DNA from: Lachnospiraceae bacterium UBA3802 | GTDB taxonomy: Bacteria; Bacillota; Clostridia; Lachnospirales; Lachnospiraceae | Assembly (NCBI GenBank): GCA_002369155.1 | Contig: DFEM01000119.1 | Location: 1,810-10,008 of the forward strand | Direction: 5' to 3' | DNA: 8,199 nt | Shown here: in pieces, positions 1 to 7,075 of the stretch | Numbering within the stretch: the first letter of the stretch is position 1 | Layout: every line of letters starts with the position of its first letter | Made by a program: the position numbers and the translations under genes | The notes under the pieces: model-generated | What the model was told of the DNA's origin: nothing | Seen by the model: only the letters and a program-made list of their open reading frames with translations | The model's database searches: none

Positions 1-42
1 CTCGTAATGAAGGGGTCGTCAGTTCAAGTCTGATTTCCGGCT
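1..42 (+). tRNA. tRNA-Thr (anticodon CGT), 3' part only
   Basis: The window opens in the anticodon loop of a tRNA. The loop reads C-T-CGT-A-A (1-7), giving anticodon CGT, which reads ACG (Thr). The 3' anticodon strand is 8-12 and a five-base variable loop is 13-17. The T arm has stem 18-22, loop TTCAAGT 23-29 and stem 30-34, pairing with one G-T wobble. The acceptor 3' strand TTCCGGC (35-41) is followed by discriminator T at 42. No CCA is encoded. The D arm and the 5' half lie outside the window, so the acceptor and anticodon stems cannot be checked for pairing. The T-arm geometry and the terminator just downstream make the call firm. Confidence 0.88.
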
Positions 43-54
43 TTATTGTATCTG

Positions 55-82
55 AATGGAAACATTTATGTTTCCATTTTTT
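55..82 (+). terminator. Intrinsic terminator after the tRNA
   Basis: A perfect 10-bp inverted repeat (AATGGAAACA at 55-64, TGTTTCCATT at 69-78) encloses a four-base loop TTTA and is followed by an unbroken T run to 82. It sits 12 bases after the tRNA and most simply ends the tRNA transcript. The T run stops only 30 bases before the argH start, leaving almost no room for a separate argH promoter after it. argH may therefore depend on read-through or on a promoter overlapping the hairpin. Confidence 0.85.
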
Positions 83-100
83 AAAAATTCGATAAGATTC

Positions 101-106
101 AAGGAG
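101..106 (+). promoter_or_regulatory. Ribosome-binding site that fixes the argH start
   Basis: AAGGAG lies six bases before the ATG at 113. The longer in-frame reading from the ATG at 56 would begin inside the terminator stem, has no Shine-Dalgarno sequence, and adds 19 residues before the conserved argininosuccinate lyase N-terminus. The 113 start is therefore preferred. Confidence 0.85.
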
Positions 107-112
107 ATAAAA

Positions 113-1477
113 ATGGCAGTTCTCTGGGGCGGAAGATTTACAAAAGAGACAGATGATAAAGTATTCGCATTTAACGAATCCCTTTCATTTGACAAAAGAC
201 TGTATGCCGTAGACATAAAAGGTTCCAAATGCCATGCGAAAATGTTGGGCAAACAGGGTATTATTACCGAAGAAGAAGCCGAAAGCATAATTAAAGGGCT
301 TGATTCTATTTTGGCCGATATTGAAAACAATACATTGGAATTCGACCCCAAATGTGAAGATATTCACAGTTTTATCGAAGCAAACCTTACCAAAAGAATA
401 GGCGAACCGGGCAAGAAGCTTCATACGGGAAGAAGCCGAAACGACCAGGTTGCTCTCGATATGAGAATATACACCAAAAATGAAGTCATCGCTTTATCCG
501 ATTTGATAACTTCGCTTTTAAAAGTTCTTCTTTCCAAAATGAAAGATAATAAAGACACTTATATGCCTGCTTTCACGCATCTCCAGAAAGCTCAGCCGAC
601 CAATCTTGCACATTATATCGGTGCATATGTCGAAATGTTTTTAAGAGACAGAGACAGGCTTAAGGATATTGAAGAAAGAATGGATTATTCGCCTCTCGGA
701 GCGGGAGCTTTATGCGGCACCACTTATCCTTTGGACAGGGATTATACTGCGGAGCTTCTCGGATTTAAGGAAGCTACTTATAATTCGATGGATTCCGTTT
801 CGGACAGAGATTATCTTATTGAGACTTTGTCTGCTTGTTCGATAATAATGATGCACTTATCGAGATTCTGTGAAGAACTTATTATCTGGAACTCGAATGA
901 ATACAGATTCATAGAAATGGACGATGCATTTTCCACAGGTTCATCCATTATGCCTCAAAAGAAAAATCCTGATATTGCGGAACTTGTCAGAGGAAAGACC
1001 GGAAGAGTATACGGAGCTTTGGTATCTCTTTTAACCACAATGAAAGGACTCCCTCTTGCATACAATAAGGATATGCAGGAAGACAAGGAAGTTGCTTTCG
1101 ATGCACTTGATACCGTTAAAGACAGCCTTACATTATTTACCGGAATGATTGACACGGTATCTTTTAATAAAGAGATTATGGCAAAAAGTGCAATGAAAGG
1201 CTTTACAAATGCCACAGATGCAGCTGATTATCTTGTAAGAAAGGGAATACCCTTCAGAGATGCTCACGGAATTATCGGGATTCTTGTTCTTAAATGTATA
1301 GAAAAGGATTGCTCTATAGAAGATTTAAGTCTGACGGAATTAAAAGAAATCTGTGATTCATTTGATGAAGATGTTTACGATGCAATCTCTTTGAAGACCT
1401 GCGTTGAAAGAAGGCTGACCAAGGGTGCGCCCGGTGCGATTGATGAATCAATAAAAAGATACGAGGATATTATTTAA
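113..1477 (+). CDS. argH: Argininosuccinate lyase
   Basis: The 454-residue protein has the usual length for cytosolic ArgH, which splits argininosuccinate into arginine and fumarate in the last step of arginine synthesis. The N-terminus carries the family's WGGRF motif. HTGRSRNDQ lies at residues 104-112 and THLQKAQP places a histidine at 156, the position of the family's active-site His. The fumarase/ASL superfamily signature GSSIMPQKKNP is at 276-286, with the flexible-loop serines at 277-278. All key residues seem intact. The family acts as a homotetramer with active sites built from three subunits. No argG or other arginine gene is visible in this window. asd follows after 84 bases. The start at 113 is set by AAGGAG; a longer reading from 56 would overlap the upstream terminator. 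Arg codons are mainly AGA, as in the following genes. Confidence 0.97.
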   Translation: MAVLWGGRFTKETDDKVFAFNESLSFDKRLYAVDIKGSKCHAKMLGKQGIITEEEAESIIKGLDSILADIENNTLEFDPKCEDIHSFIEANLTKRIGEPGKKLHTGRSRNDQVALDMRIYTKNEVIALSDLITSLLKVLLSKMKDNKDTYMPAFTHLQKAQPTNLAHYIGAYVEMFLRDRDRLKDIEERMDYSPLGAGALCGTTYPLDRDYTAELLGFKEATYNSMDSVSDRDYLIETLSACSIIMMHLSRFCEELIIWNSNEYRFIEMDDAFSTGSSIMPQKKNPDIAELVRGKTGRVYGALVSLLTTMKGLPLAYNKDMQEDKEVAFDALDTVKDSLTLFTGMIDTVSFNKEIMAKSAMKGFTNATDAADYLVRKGIPFRDAHGIIGILVLKCIEKDCSIEDLSLTELKEICDSFDEDVYDAISLKTCVERRLTKGAPGAIDESIKRYEDII

Positions 1478-1493
1478 TTAAACTTTTTAAATC

Positions 1494-1511
1494 AGTTTCC
1501 GAAACTTTTTT
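1494..1511 (+). terminator. Weak candidate terminator after argH
   Basis: A five-base-pair stem (AGTTT 1494-1498, AAACT 1502-1506) with a CCG loop is followed by a T run to 1511. The stem is short and AT-rich, so termination is probably partial at best. A second small hairpin, GTCCG-TTTA-CGGAT (1531-1544), lies just before the asd ribosome-binding site. No convincing -35/-10 pair is visible between argH and asd, which leaves read-through from argH possible. Confidence 0.35.
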
Positions 1512-1561
1512 AATATTTTAAGTTGATTATGTCCGTTTACGGATTAATGGAGGATAAAATA

Positions 1562-2647
1562 ATGAGTGACAAATTACGTGTAGGTATTTTAGGCGGTACG
1601 GGAATGGTAGGCCAGAGATTTATTTCTCTTCTTGAAAATCATCCCTGGTTTGAAGTTGTTTTGATTGCAGCTTCTCCCAGATCAAAAGGAAAAAGATATG
1701 AAGACGCCGTAGGCGGAAGATGGAAAATGACAACACCCATGCCTGAAAAAGTAAAAGACATGGTCGTATATGATGTAAATGAAATCGAAGAGATTTCAAA
1801 GCAGGTAGATTTTTGTTTCTCTGCTGTTGACATGACAAAAGATGAAATCAGAGCTATCGAGGAAGCTTACGCAAAAGCTGAAGTTCCCGTTGTTTCCAAC
1901 AACTCTGCTCACAGATGGACTCCCGATGTTCCCATGGTTGTTCCCGAGATCAACCCCGAGCATATGAAAGTCATCGATGATCAGAAGAAGAGACTCGGAA
2001 CAAAGAGAGGATTTATTGCAGTTAAACCCAACTGCTCAATTCAGTCATATGCACCCGTTTTAACGGCTTGGAAAGAATTTGAGCCCTATGAGGTAATAGT
2101 ATCTACATATCAGGCTATTTCCGGTGCGGGTAAAACTTTCAAGGATTGGCCCGAAATGGAAGGAAACATCATTCCTTACATCGGCGGCGAAGAAGAAAAG
2201 AGCGAGAAAGAGCCTTTGAGAATCTGGGGTAAAGTTGAAGACGGTGTTATTAAACCCGCTGACAATATCAAGATTTCAAGCCAGTGCATCAGAGTTCCCG
2301 TTCTTAACGGACATACGGCTTCCGTATTCGTTAAGTTCAAAAAACAGCCTACAAAAGAGCAGCTTATTCAGAAATTATGGGATTTCAAGGGACTTCCTCA
2401 GGAACTCAATCTTCCTTCTGCTCCCAAACAGTTTATTCAGTACCTTGAAGAAGACAACAGACCTCAGGTTGCTTTGGATGTTGATTTCGAAAACGGTATG
2501 GGAATAAGCGTAGGACGTATCAGAGAAGACAGCATTTACGATTGGAAATTCGTAGGACTTTCCCATAACACTGTAAGAGGCGCTGCAGGCGGAGCTGTTC
2601 TTTGCGCAGAACTTCTTAAAGCTCAGGGTTATATTACAGCTAAATAA
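1562..2647 (+). CDS. asd: Aspartate-semialdehyde dehydrogenase, archaeal/eukaryotic-like subtype
   Basis: The 361-residue protein should reduce aspartyl-4-phosphate to aspartate semialdehyde with NADPH, the branch point to lysine/diaminopimelate, threonine and methionine. The N-terminal Rossmann motif GILGGTGMVG spans residues 8-17. KPNCSI puts the catalytic cysteine at 158. STYQAISGAG lies at 181-190, and RVPVLNGHT gives the catalytic-site histidine at 251. The spacing and motifs match the archaeal/fungal-type family (asd_EA class) rather than the E. coli type. This class is common in Clostridia, so it is not by itself a sign of transfer. The start at ATG 1562 is chosen because GGAGGA (1549-1554) lies seven bases upstream; an in-frame TTG at 1523 would add 13 residues without a ribosome-binding site. 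Pro codons are often CCC, which may reflect high expression. Confidence 0.96.
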   Translation: MSDKLRVGILGGTGMVGQRFISLLENHPWFEVVLIAASPRSKGKRYEDAVGGRWKMTTPMPEKVKDMVVYDVNEIEEISKQVDFCFSAVDMTKDEIRAIEEAYAKAEVPVVSNNSAHRWTPDVPMVVPEINPEHMKVIDDQKKRLGTKRGFIAVKPNCSIQSYAPVLTAWKEFEPYEVIVSTYQAISGAGKTFKDWPEMEGNIIPYIGGEEEKSEKEPLRIWGKVEDGVIKPADNIKISSQCIRVPVLNGHTASVFVKFKKQPTKEQLIQKLWDFKGLPQELNLPSAPKQFIQYLEEDNRPQVALDVDFENGMGISVGRIREDSIYDWKFVGLSHNTVRGAAGGAVLCAELLKAQGYITAK

Positions 2648-2662
2648 ACCATAAATGAATTA

Positions 2663-2696
2663 ATCGGATTCTTCGGAGAAATCCGGAGGATCCGAT
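2663..2696 (+). promoter_or_regulatory. Nested, mutually exclusive stem-loops between asd and the ATPase-like gene
   Basis: The arm ATCGGATT (2663-2670) can pair in two ways. Its CGGATT pairs perfectly with AATCCG at 2680-2685. Alternatively ATCGGAT (2663-2669) pairs perfectly with ATCCGAT at 2690-2696. The two pairings exclude each other, and a GGAGG run (2685-2689) lies between the alternative partners. No T run follows, so this is not a standard terminator. The ATPase-like gene has its own AGGGG ribosome-binding site at 2700-2704. A role in RNA processing, stability or modulation of downstream expression is possible but unproven. Confidence 0.4.
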
Positions 2697-2711
2697 AACA
2701 GGGGTAAATTA

Positions 2712-4079
2712 ATGGTAATCGGACGAAGCAGCGAAATTGAATATTTAAAAAAGATATTTAATTCAAATGAAGGTTCTTTGGTGACTCTTTACGGGCGCGG
2801 CGGCGTCGGTACTTCGAACGTTTGGCATGAATTTGTAAAAGATAAAAAATACGTATATATTAAATGTCCCAAAGCCAGCAGCAAGCAGATTAATTTTCTT
2901 ATTGCCGGCGATCTTTCGTTAAAGGGATTTGAGTTTTCGGACGAATTCCCTTCTTTTTCGACTATTCTCGATTCTTTATCGGATAAATACAAACTTGATA
3001 AATTCGTATTGGTTTTGGATGATTTCGAAAATTGTTTCAAAGCCGATGATTCTTATATTGATATATTGTTTTCCTATGTAAAACTAAATAAAAAAGACAA
3101 CAGATTTATGTGTCTTCTGGTTTCTCATGATACGAGATATGTAGAAAATATCTTTGTGTCAAAAATCGGTAAAAATGCACTTTCAATCGACGGATTTCTT
3201 AAAATCCAGCCGGTTTCTTTTATAGATTTGGTAATGTTCTTTAATACCGAAGATACTTCTAAATGCATGGATTTTTATGCTCTTTTGGGCGGTAATATTG
3301 CATTTTACAAATACTTTGACATCAATAAGACTTTAAAAGAGAATATTATCAAAACATTTCTCAATTCGGATTCCGTATTCAGACGTGCGGGAAATGATGT
3401 CGTTTTGGAATATTTAAGAGAAGTAAATGTATACGGGACAATACTTTATTGTCTTGCAAACGGTCATAATAAATTAAATGACATATTTCTGCATACCGGA
3501 TTTTCAAGAGCAAAGATAAGTGTTTATTTAAAGAACCTTATGAGTCTTGATACAGTTGAGAAGGTATCAAGCTTTGATACTCCCGGTAATGAAAATACGA
3601 TGAAAGGCGTATATCGTATTTCCAATCCTATCGTTAATTTCTGGTATAAATTCATATATCCTCATGAATCTTATCTTGAACTTATGAGTCCCGAAAAGTT
3701 TTATGATACTTTTATTAACGATAACATACCTGATTTCCTTAAAGATTCGCTTCCTTTGATCTGCAAGGAATATCTCAATTTGTTGAACAAAAAACACGGT
3801 CTTCCCATCAAGGTTTCAAAATCAGGAGAATGGGTAGGAAAGGCCGGAACCATACATTACATCGGTCGCGACGAACACAGAAACATTCTTGCCGCATATT
3901 GTGCTCTCGGTAACGATCCGATGAACTATTCCGAATTCGAATGGTTCGATTACTGTCTTAAAGAAGCCAAAGTTAAAGCGGATTACATTTATCTCTTCTC
4001 AAAGAGCGGCTTTGACGAGGATTTGAATGAAATGCTCTGGGACAGAGAAGTTACTTATGTCGACATTCGAAATCTTTGA
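2712..4079 (+). CDS. Archaeal-type AAA ATPase/DUF234 protein with degenerate active sites
   Basis: The 455-residue protein has the layout of the archaeal ATPase plus DUF234 family. An N-terminal P-loop NTPase region (about 1-220) is followed by a winged-helix-like segment (about 255-290, SRAKISVYLKNL) and the DUF234 hallmark YRISNPIVNFWYKF (301-314). The C-terminal nuclease-like domain ends in an FSKSGF motif. The Walker A site reads GRGGVGTS (28-35): Thr34 replaces the invariant lysine. The Walker B-like LVLDDFE has Asp103-Asp104. In the C-terminal domain the usual ID and ECK positions read IH (His382) and YCA (396-398), so the expected nuclease D, E and K are all absent. Both sites thus look inactive, yet the frame is intact. 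AGGGG at 2700-2704 supports the start. topB follows after 36 bases. The biological role is unknown; family members have been linked to mobile or toxin-like functions without firm proof. Confidence 0.75.
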   Translation: MVIGRSSEIEYLKKIFNSNEGSLVTLYGRGGVGTSNVWHEFVKDKKYVYIKCPKASSKQINFLIAGDLSLKGFEFSDEFPSFSTILDSLSDKYKLDKFVLVLDDFENCFKADDSYIDILFSYVKLNKKDNRFMCLLVSHDTRYVENIFVSKIGKNALSIDGFLKIQPVSFIDLVMFFNTEDTSKCMDFYALLGGNIAFYKYFDINKTLKENIIKTFLNSDSVFRRAGNDVVLEYLREVNVYGTILYCLANGHNKLNDIFLHTGFSRAKISVYLKNLMSLDTVEKVSSFDTPGNENTMKGVYRISNPIVNFWYKFIYPHESYLELMSPEKFYDTFINDNIPDFLKDSLPLICKEYLNLLNKKHGLPIKVSKSGEWVGKAGTIHYIGRDEHRNILAAYCALGNDPMNYSEFEWFDYCLKEAKVKADYIYLFSKSGFDEDLNEMLWDREVTYVDIRNL

Positions 4080-4088
4080 TGAAATTTT

Positions 4089-4098
4089 AGCAATTGCT
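4089..4098. repeat. 10-bp perfect palindrome before topB
   Basis: AGCAATTGCT is a perfect palindrome in the 36-base gap between the ATPase-like gene and topB, just upstream of the topB ribosome-binding site AAAGGAG (4105-4111). It could be a small operator half-site pair or chance. No promoter hexamers are evident around it. Confidence 0.25.
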
Positions 4099-4115
4099 GT
4101 GTATAAAGGAGTTAT

Positions 4116-6176
4116 ATGGCAAAAAGAGTTTTTATTGCCGAAAAGCCGTCCGTTGCAAAAGAATTTGCGAAAGCTTTAAAAGAAAATTTCAAACAAAACG
4201 ACGGTTATCTTGAAAGTGATAATTCCATCGTTACCTGGTGCGTGGGTCACCTCGTAAACATGAGTTATCCGGAAGAATATGACGCGAACTTGAAAAAATG
4301 GTCATTCGACACAATTCCGTTTATTCCCGAGAATTATAAATATCAGATTATCTCTTCGGTTTCCAAGCAGTTTAATATTGTTAAGACTTTGTTGACCAGA
4401 AATGACGTCGACACTATTTTTGTGTGCACCGACTCTGGACGAGAAGGAGAATATATATACCGTCTTGTGGAACAGGAAGCGCATGTTAAAGGAAAAACGC
4501 GTAGACGTGTATGGATTGATTCGCAGACCGAGGAAGAAATTCAGCGAGGCATTAAAGAAGCCAAAGATTTAAGCGAATATGACAATCTGTCAGCAGCTGC
4601 GTATCTTCGTGCCAAAGAAGATTATCTGATGGGTATTAATTTCTCGCGAGCACTCACTTTGAAATACGGCTACGGAATGAAGACATTTCTTAAAGCCGAC
4701 AAATGCGTAATAAGTGTCGGCCGTGTCATGACATGTGTTCTCGGAATGGTTGTCACAAGAGAAAGAGAAATCAGGGATTTTGTTAAAACTCCCTTCTACA
4801 GAGTTCTTGCGTCTTTGGATTTAAGCGGTACATATTATGACGGAGAATTCAGAGCTGTTGAGAGTTCGAAGTATTTTGAATCGCCTCTTTTATATAAAGA
4901 GAACGGTTTTAAAAAAGAAGCGGATGCACTTAAACTTATCGATGAAGTAAAGGCCCTAGAAGGCAACGAATTTACCGTTTCATCCATTGAAAAGAAAAAA
5001 GAAAAAAGAAATCCGCCGATGCTATACAACCTGGCGGATCTTCAGAATGACTGTTCGAAATATTTCAAAATCAACCCTGATCAGACGCTTAAATATATTC
5101 AGGATTTATATGAAAAAAAGCTTGTAACTTATCCCAGAACCGATGCCAGAGTTTTATCGAGTGCGGTTGCAAAAGAAATTAACAAGAATTTAAATGGTTT
5201 AAAAGTTCACCCTTTGTATTCGGAGATTATTAAAGGTATTTTTGAGTCAGGTTCTTACAAAAAAATAGGATCGACAAAATATACCAACGACAAGCAGATT
5301 ACAGACCACTATGCGATTATTCCCACCGGTCAGGGATTTGATAACTTAAAAAGCGTTGACGAAACCTGCCTGCATATTTACGAAATAATTTGCAGAAGAT
5401 TTCTCGGTATTTTCCTTCCTCCCGCGGTATACGAGAAAGATTCACTTGTTGTCGAGCGAAACGGGGAGAAATTCTTTTCATCTTTTAAGGTTTTAAAAGA
5501 AGAAGGATTTTTGGCTGCAACCACATTTTCGTTTATAAAGAAAAAGGACAAAGACAGCGCAGAGCCTGATAAGGGAGAAGATAACGAAAACGATGAAAAC
5601 GCCAAAAACGGTTCGGATTCAAAAGACGAAAGTGAAGACGTAAAATGTTCCGAAGAAACACTTCAATTTCTTTCCAAACTTAAAAAAGGCGATAAACTTC
5701 CATTTAAGGAGCTCTTCGTAAAAGAAGGCGAGACTTCTCCTCCGAAAAGATACAATTCGGGAAGCATGATACTTGCCATGGAAAGTGCCGGTCAACAGAT
5801 AGAAGACGAAGAATTGAGAGCTCAGCTTAAAGGCTCCGGAATAGGAACTTCTGCTACAAGAGCTGCGATTCTTACCAAGCTTTTCAACAACGGTTATCTG
5901 AAACTTAATAAAAAGACTCAGATCATAACCCCCACACTTTTGGGCGAGATGATAACCGATGCCGTTCATTTGTCCATTCCTTCTCTTTTGCATCCAAAAC
6001 TAACCGCAAGCTGGGAAAAAGGCCTTACAATGGTAGCAAACGGCGAAGTAAACGAAAAAGATTATATGGATAAACTGTCCAAATATGTTACGGATTATAC
6101 AAATGATGTCAAAAACAAGGATTTCAACGATAAATTAAGAAACAGATACGGCATATTAAAAAAGTATTATAAGTAG
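4116..6176 (+). CDS. topB: DNA topoisomerase III (type IA)
   Basis: The 686-residue type IA topoisomerase should pass single strands through a transient break to resolve linked or recombining DNA. The Toprim domain opens with FIAEKPSVAKEFAKAL (about 6-21) and carries the acidic motif TDSGREGE with Asp106, Glu110 and Glu112; as I recall it, B. subtilis TopB has the similar DAGREGE form. SVGRVMT follows at about 200. The nucleophile is Tyr339 in YPRTDAR. The conserved GIGTSATRAAIL helix lies near residue 580. Residues 475-514 form a long Lys/Asp/Glu/Asn/Ser low-complexity linker. The protein ends soon after the core, without the C-terminal cysteine zinc-ribbon present in the longer B. subtilis protein. 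AAAGGAG at 4105-4111 supports the start. The gene closely follows the ATPase-like gene and is probably co-transcribed with it. Confidence 0.95.
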   Translation: MAKRVFIAEKPSVAKEFAKALKENFKQNDGYLESDNSIVTWCVGHLVNMSYPEEYDANLKKWSFDTIPFIPENYKYQIISSVSKQFNIVKTLLTRNDVDTIFVCTDSGREGEYIYRLVEQEAHVKGKTRRRVWIDSQTEEEIQRGIKEAKDLSEYDNLSAAAYLRAKEDYLMGINFSRALTLKYGYGMKTFLKADKCVISVGRVMTCVLGMVVTREREIRDFVKTPFYRVLASLDLSGTYYDGEFRAVESSKYFESPLLYKENGFKKEADALKLIDEVKALEGNEFTVSSIEKKKEKRNPPMLYNLADLQNDCSKYFKINPDQTLKYIQDLYEKKLVTYPRTDARVLSSAVAKEINKNLNGLKVHPLYSEIIKGIFESGSYKKIGSTKYTNDKQITDHYAIIPTGQGFDNLKSVDETCLHIYEIICRRFLGIFLPPAVYEKDSLVVERNGEKFFSSFKVLKEEGFLAATTFSFIKKKDKDSAEPDKGEDNENDENAKNGSDSKDESEDVKCSEETLQFLSKLKKGDKLPFKELFVKEGETSPPKRYNSGSMILAMESAGQQIEDEELRAQLKGSGIGTSATRAAILTKLFNNGYLKLNKKTQIITPTLLGEMITDAVHLSIPSLLHPKLTASWEKGLTMVANGEVNEKDYMDKLSKYVTDYTNDVKNKDFNDKLRNRYGILKKYYK

Positions 6177-6217
6177 CAAATTTTCTTTTCAAAAATATTT
6201 TAAAATCCGCTTTATGA

Positions 6218-6226
6218 TGATATAAT
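6218..6226 (+). promoter_or_regulatory. Extended -10 promoter for the beta-helix acetyltransferase gene
   Basis: TGA followed by a perfect TATAAT (6221-6226) makes an extended -10 element in the AT-rich 139-base spacer after topB. The -35 region at 17-bp spacing (TTTTAA, 6198-6203) is poor, as is usual for extended -10 promoters. Initiation near 6233 would give a leader of about 80 bases. I see no good intrinsic terminator for topB upstream of it. Confidence 0.55.
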
Positions 6227-6278
6227 TTAAAAGCACGTTATTTTTTTAACATAAAATCAGATTTATTTAATTTATTTT

Positions 6279-6304
6279 AGCCGTTTATATATAAGATTTC
6301 GGCT
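6279..6304 (+). promoter_or_regulatory. Leader hairpin next to the ribosome-binding site
   Basis: AGCCG (6279-6283) and CGGCT (6300-6304) are exact inverted repeats around a 16-base AT-rich loop. The second arm ends two bases before GGAG (6307-6310), the ribosome-binding site of the following gene. If formed in RNA it could influence translation, but a five-pair stem with a long loop is weak evidence. Confidence 0.25.
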
Positions 6305-6315
6305 GTGGAGAAAAC

Positions 6316-6993
6316 ATGAAAGACGTAGAAATTGCAAAGCTTTATGATTTAAACGAAACCAAAGCAGCTCCTTTGTTGGAGTCAAAGAAATATCCCTGGG
6401 AAGTTCTTCCGCTTATTAAAGACTTTATTCTCGAGCTCGGAAAGACTTTAAGCGAAGAAGAATTCGAAAAAAGAGGAGAAGATGTCTGGATTCACAAAAC
6501 AGCAAAGATTTATCCTACTGCAAATATTTACGGTCCCTGCATTATTGATGCCGAAACCGAAGTCCGTCCCGGTGCTTTCATCAGAGGAAATGCGCTTGTC
6601 GGAAAAAAATGTGTTGTAGGCAATTCGACAGAACTTAAAAATGTTATTCTTTTTAACAATGTTCAGGTTCCTCATTATAATTATGTGGGAGATTCCGTTT
6701 TGGGATATAAAGCACATATGGGTGCAGGTTCAATTACATCGAATGTTAAATCCGATAAGACACTTGTTGTAGTCAAAGGTGACGAGAATTACGAAACAGG
6801 TCTTAAGAAATTCGGCGCAATGCTCGGCGACAGAGTTGAAGTGGGCTGCAATTCGGTACTTAATCCCGGTACCGTAATCGGCAGAGATTCAAATGTTTAT
6901 CCTACAAGCTGTGTAAGAGGTGTAATTCCCGCAAATTCCATTTATAAGGACAAAGATAATATAGTATCAAAAGTGTCTCCCGATGTCAAATGA
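6316..6993 (+). CDS. Stand-alone left-handed beta-helix (hexapeptide) acetyltransferase-like protein, GlmU C-domain type
   Basis: The 225-residue protein has about 55 mostly helical N-terminal residues, then hexapeptide repeats of a left-handed parallel beta-helix (about 56-210). The repeats resemble the acetyltransferase half of GlmU. By my alignment from memory, GlmU ligand residues Arg333, Lys351, His363, Tyr366 and Asn386 correspond to Arg84, Lys108, His120, Tyr123 and Asn143. The Lys-to-His interval is identical (12 residues), while the Arg-to-Lys interval is six residues longer, equal to one extra hexapeptide. No nucleotidyltransferase domain is present, so names such as UDP-GlcNAc pyrophosphorylase, often given to relatives, would be misleading. 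The likely role is acetyl-CoA-dependent N-acetylation of a sugar phosphate, with the substrate unknown. ATG 6316 is supported by GGAG five bases upstream. Arg codons are mostly AGA, like the genes before it. Confidence 0.8.
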   Translation: MKDVEIAKLYDLNETKAAPLLESKKYPWEVLPLIKDFILELGKTLSEEEFEKRGEDVWIHKTAKIYPTANIYGPCIIDAETEVRPGAFIRGNALVGKKCVVGNSTELKNVILFNNVQVPHYNYVGDSVLGYKAHMGAGSITSNVKSDKTLVVVKGDENYETGLKKFGAMLGDRVEVGCNSVLNPGTVIGRDSNVYPTSCVRGVIPANSIYKDKDNIVSKVSPDVK

Positions 6994-6999
6994 GACATT
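6972..6999 (+). terminator. Weak hairpin across the stop codon of the acetyltransferase-like gene
   Basis: AGTGTCTC (6972-6979) pairs with GAGACATT (6992-6999) with one G-T wobble around a 12-base loop. The stop codon TGA (6991-6993) lies at the loop/stem border. An alternative, overlapping pairing is GATGTC (6982-6987) with GACATT (6994-6999). The downstream sequence is not T-rich, so efficient intrinsic termination is doubtful. Confidence 0.25.
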
Positions 7000-7017
7000 C
7001 CTAAAAACTTCTTAATA

Positions 7018-7026
7018 TGATAAAAT
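7018..7026 (+). promoter_or_regulatory. Candidate extended -10 promoter for the NifU-like gene
   Basis: TGA followed by TAAAAT (7021-7026, five of six matches to TATAAT) repeats the extended -10 pattern seen at 6218-6226. The -35 at normal spacing (TTCCTA, 6998-7003) is weak. It leaves about 50 bases of leader before ATG 7076. The 82-base gap and the possible promoter suggest that the NifU-like/GGGtGRT pair is its own transcription unit. Confidence 0.4.
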
Positions 7027-7075
7027 AATTCTTTGGAGTTATTTATATATTTAATTCTTGAAAGGAGAAATTCAC

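Noticed and set aside
1..82. tRNA 3' end as an integration (att) site
   Set aside because: No integrase gene and no second copy of the tRNA 3' sequence found by eye in the window; the downstream genes are housekeeping.
56..112. N-terminal extension of argH starting at ATG 56
   Set aside because: It begins within the terminator stem, lacks a ribosome-binding site and precedes the conserved family N-terminus; ATG 113 has AAGGAG well placed.
1523..1561. TTG start for asd at 1523
   Set aside because: No Shine-Dalgarno sequence before it; GGAGGA sits just before ATG 1562, where the Rossmann motif starts after a few residues.
2712..4079. ATPase/DUF234 gene as part of a mobile element or defence island
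   Set aside because: No integrase, transposase, inverted repeats, direct-repeat borders or other defence genes; it sits between housekeeping genes with similar codon use.
6237..6250. GTTA-T6-TAAC inverted repeat just after the 6221 promoter, as an operator
   Set aside because: Only four base pairs per arm in a very AT-rich stretch; likely chance, and no regulator gene is nearby.
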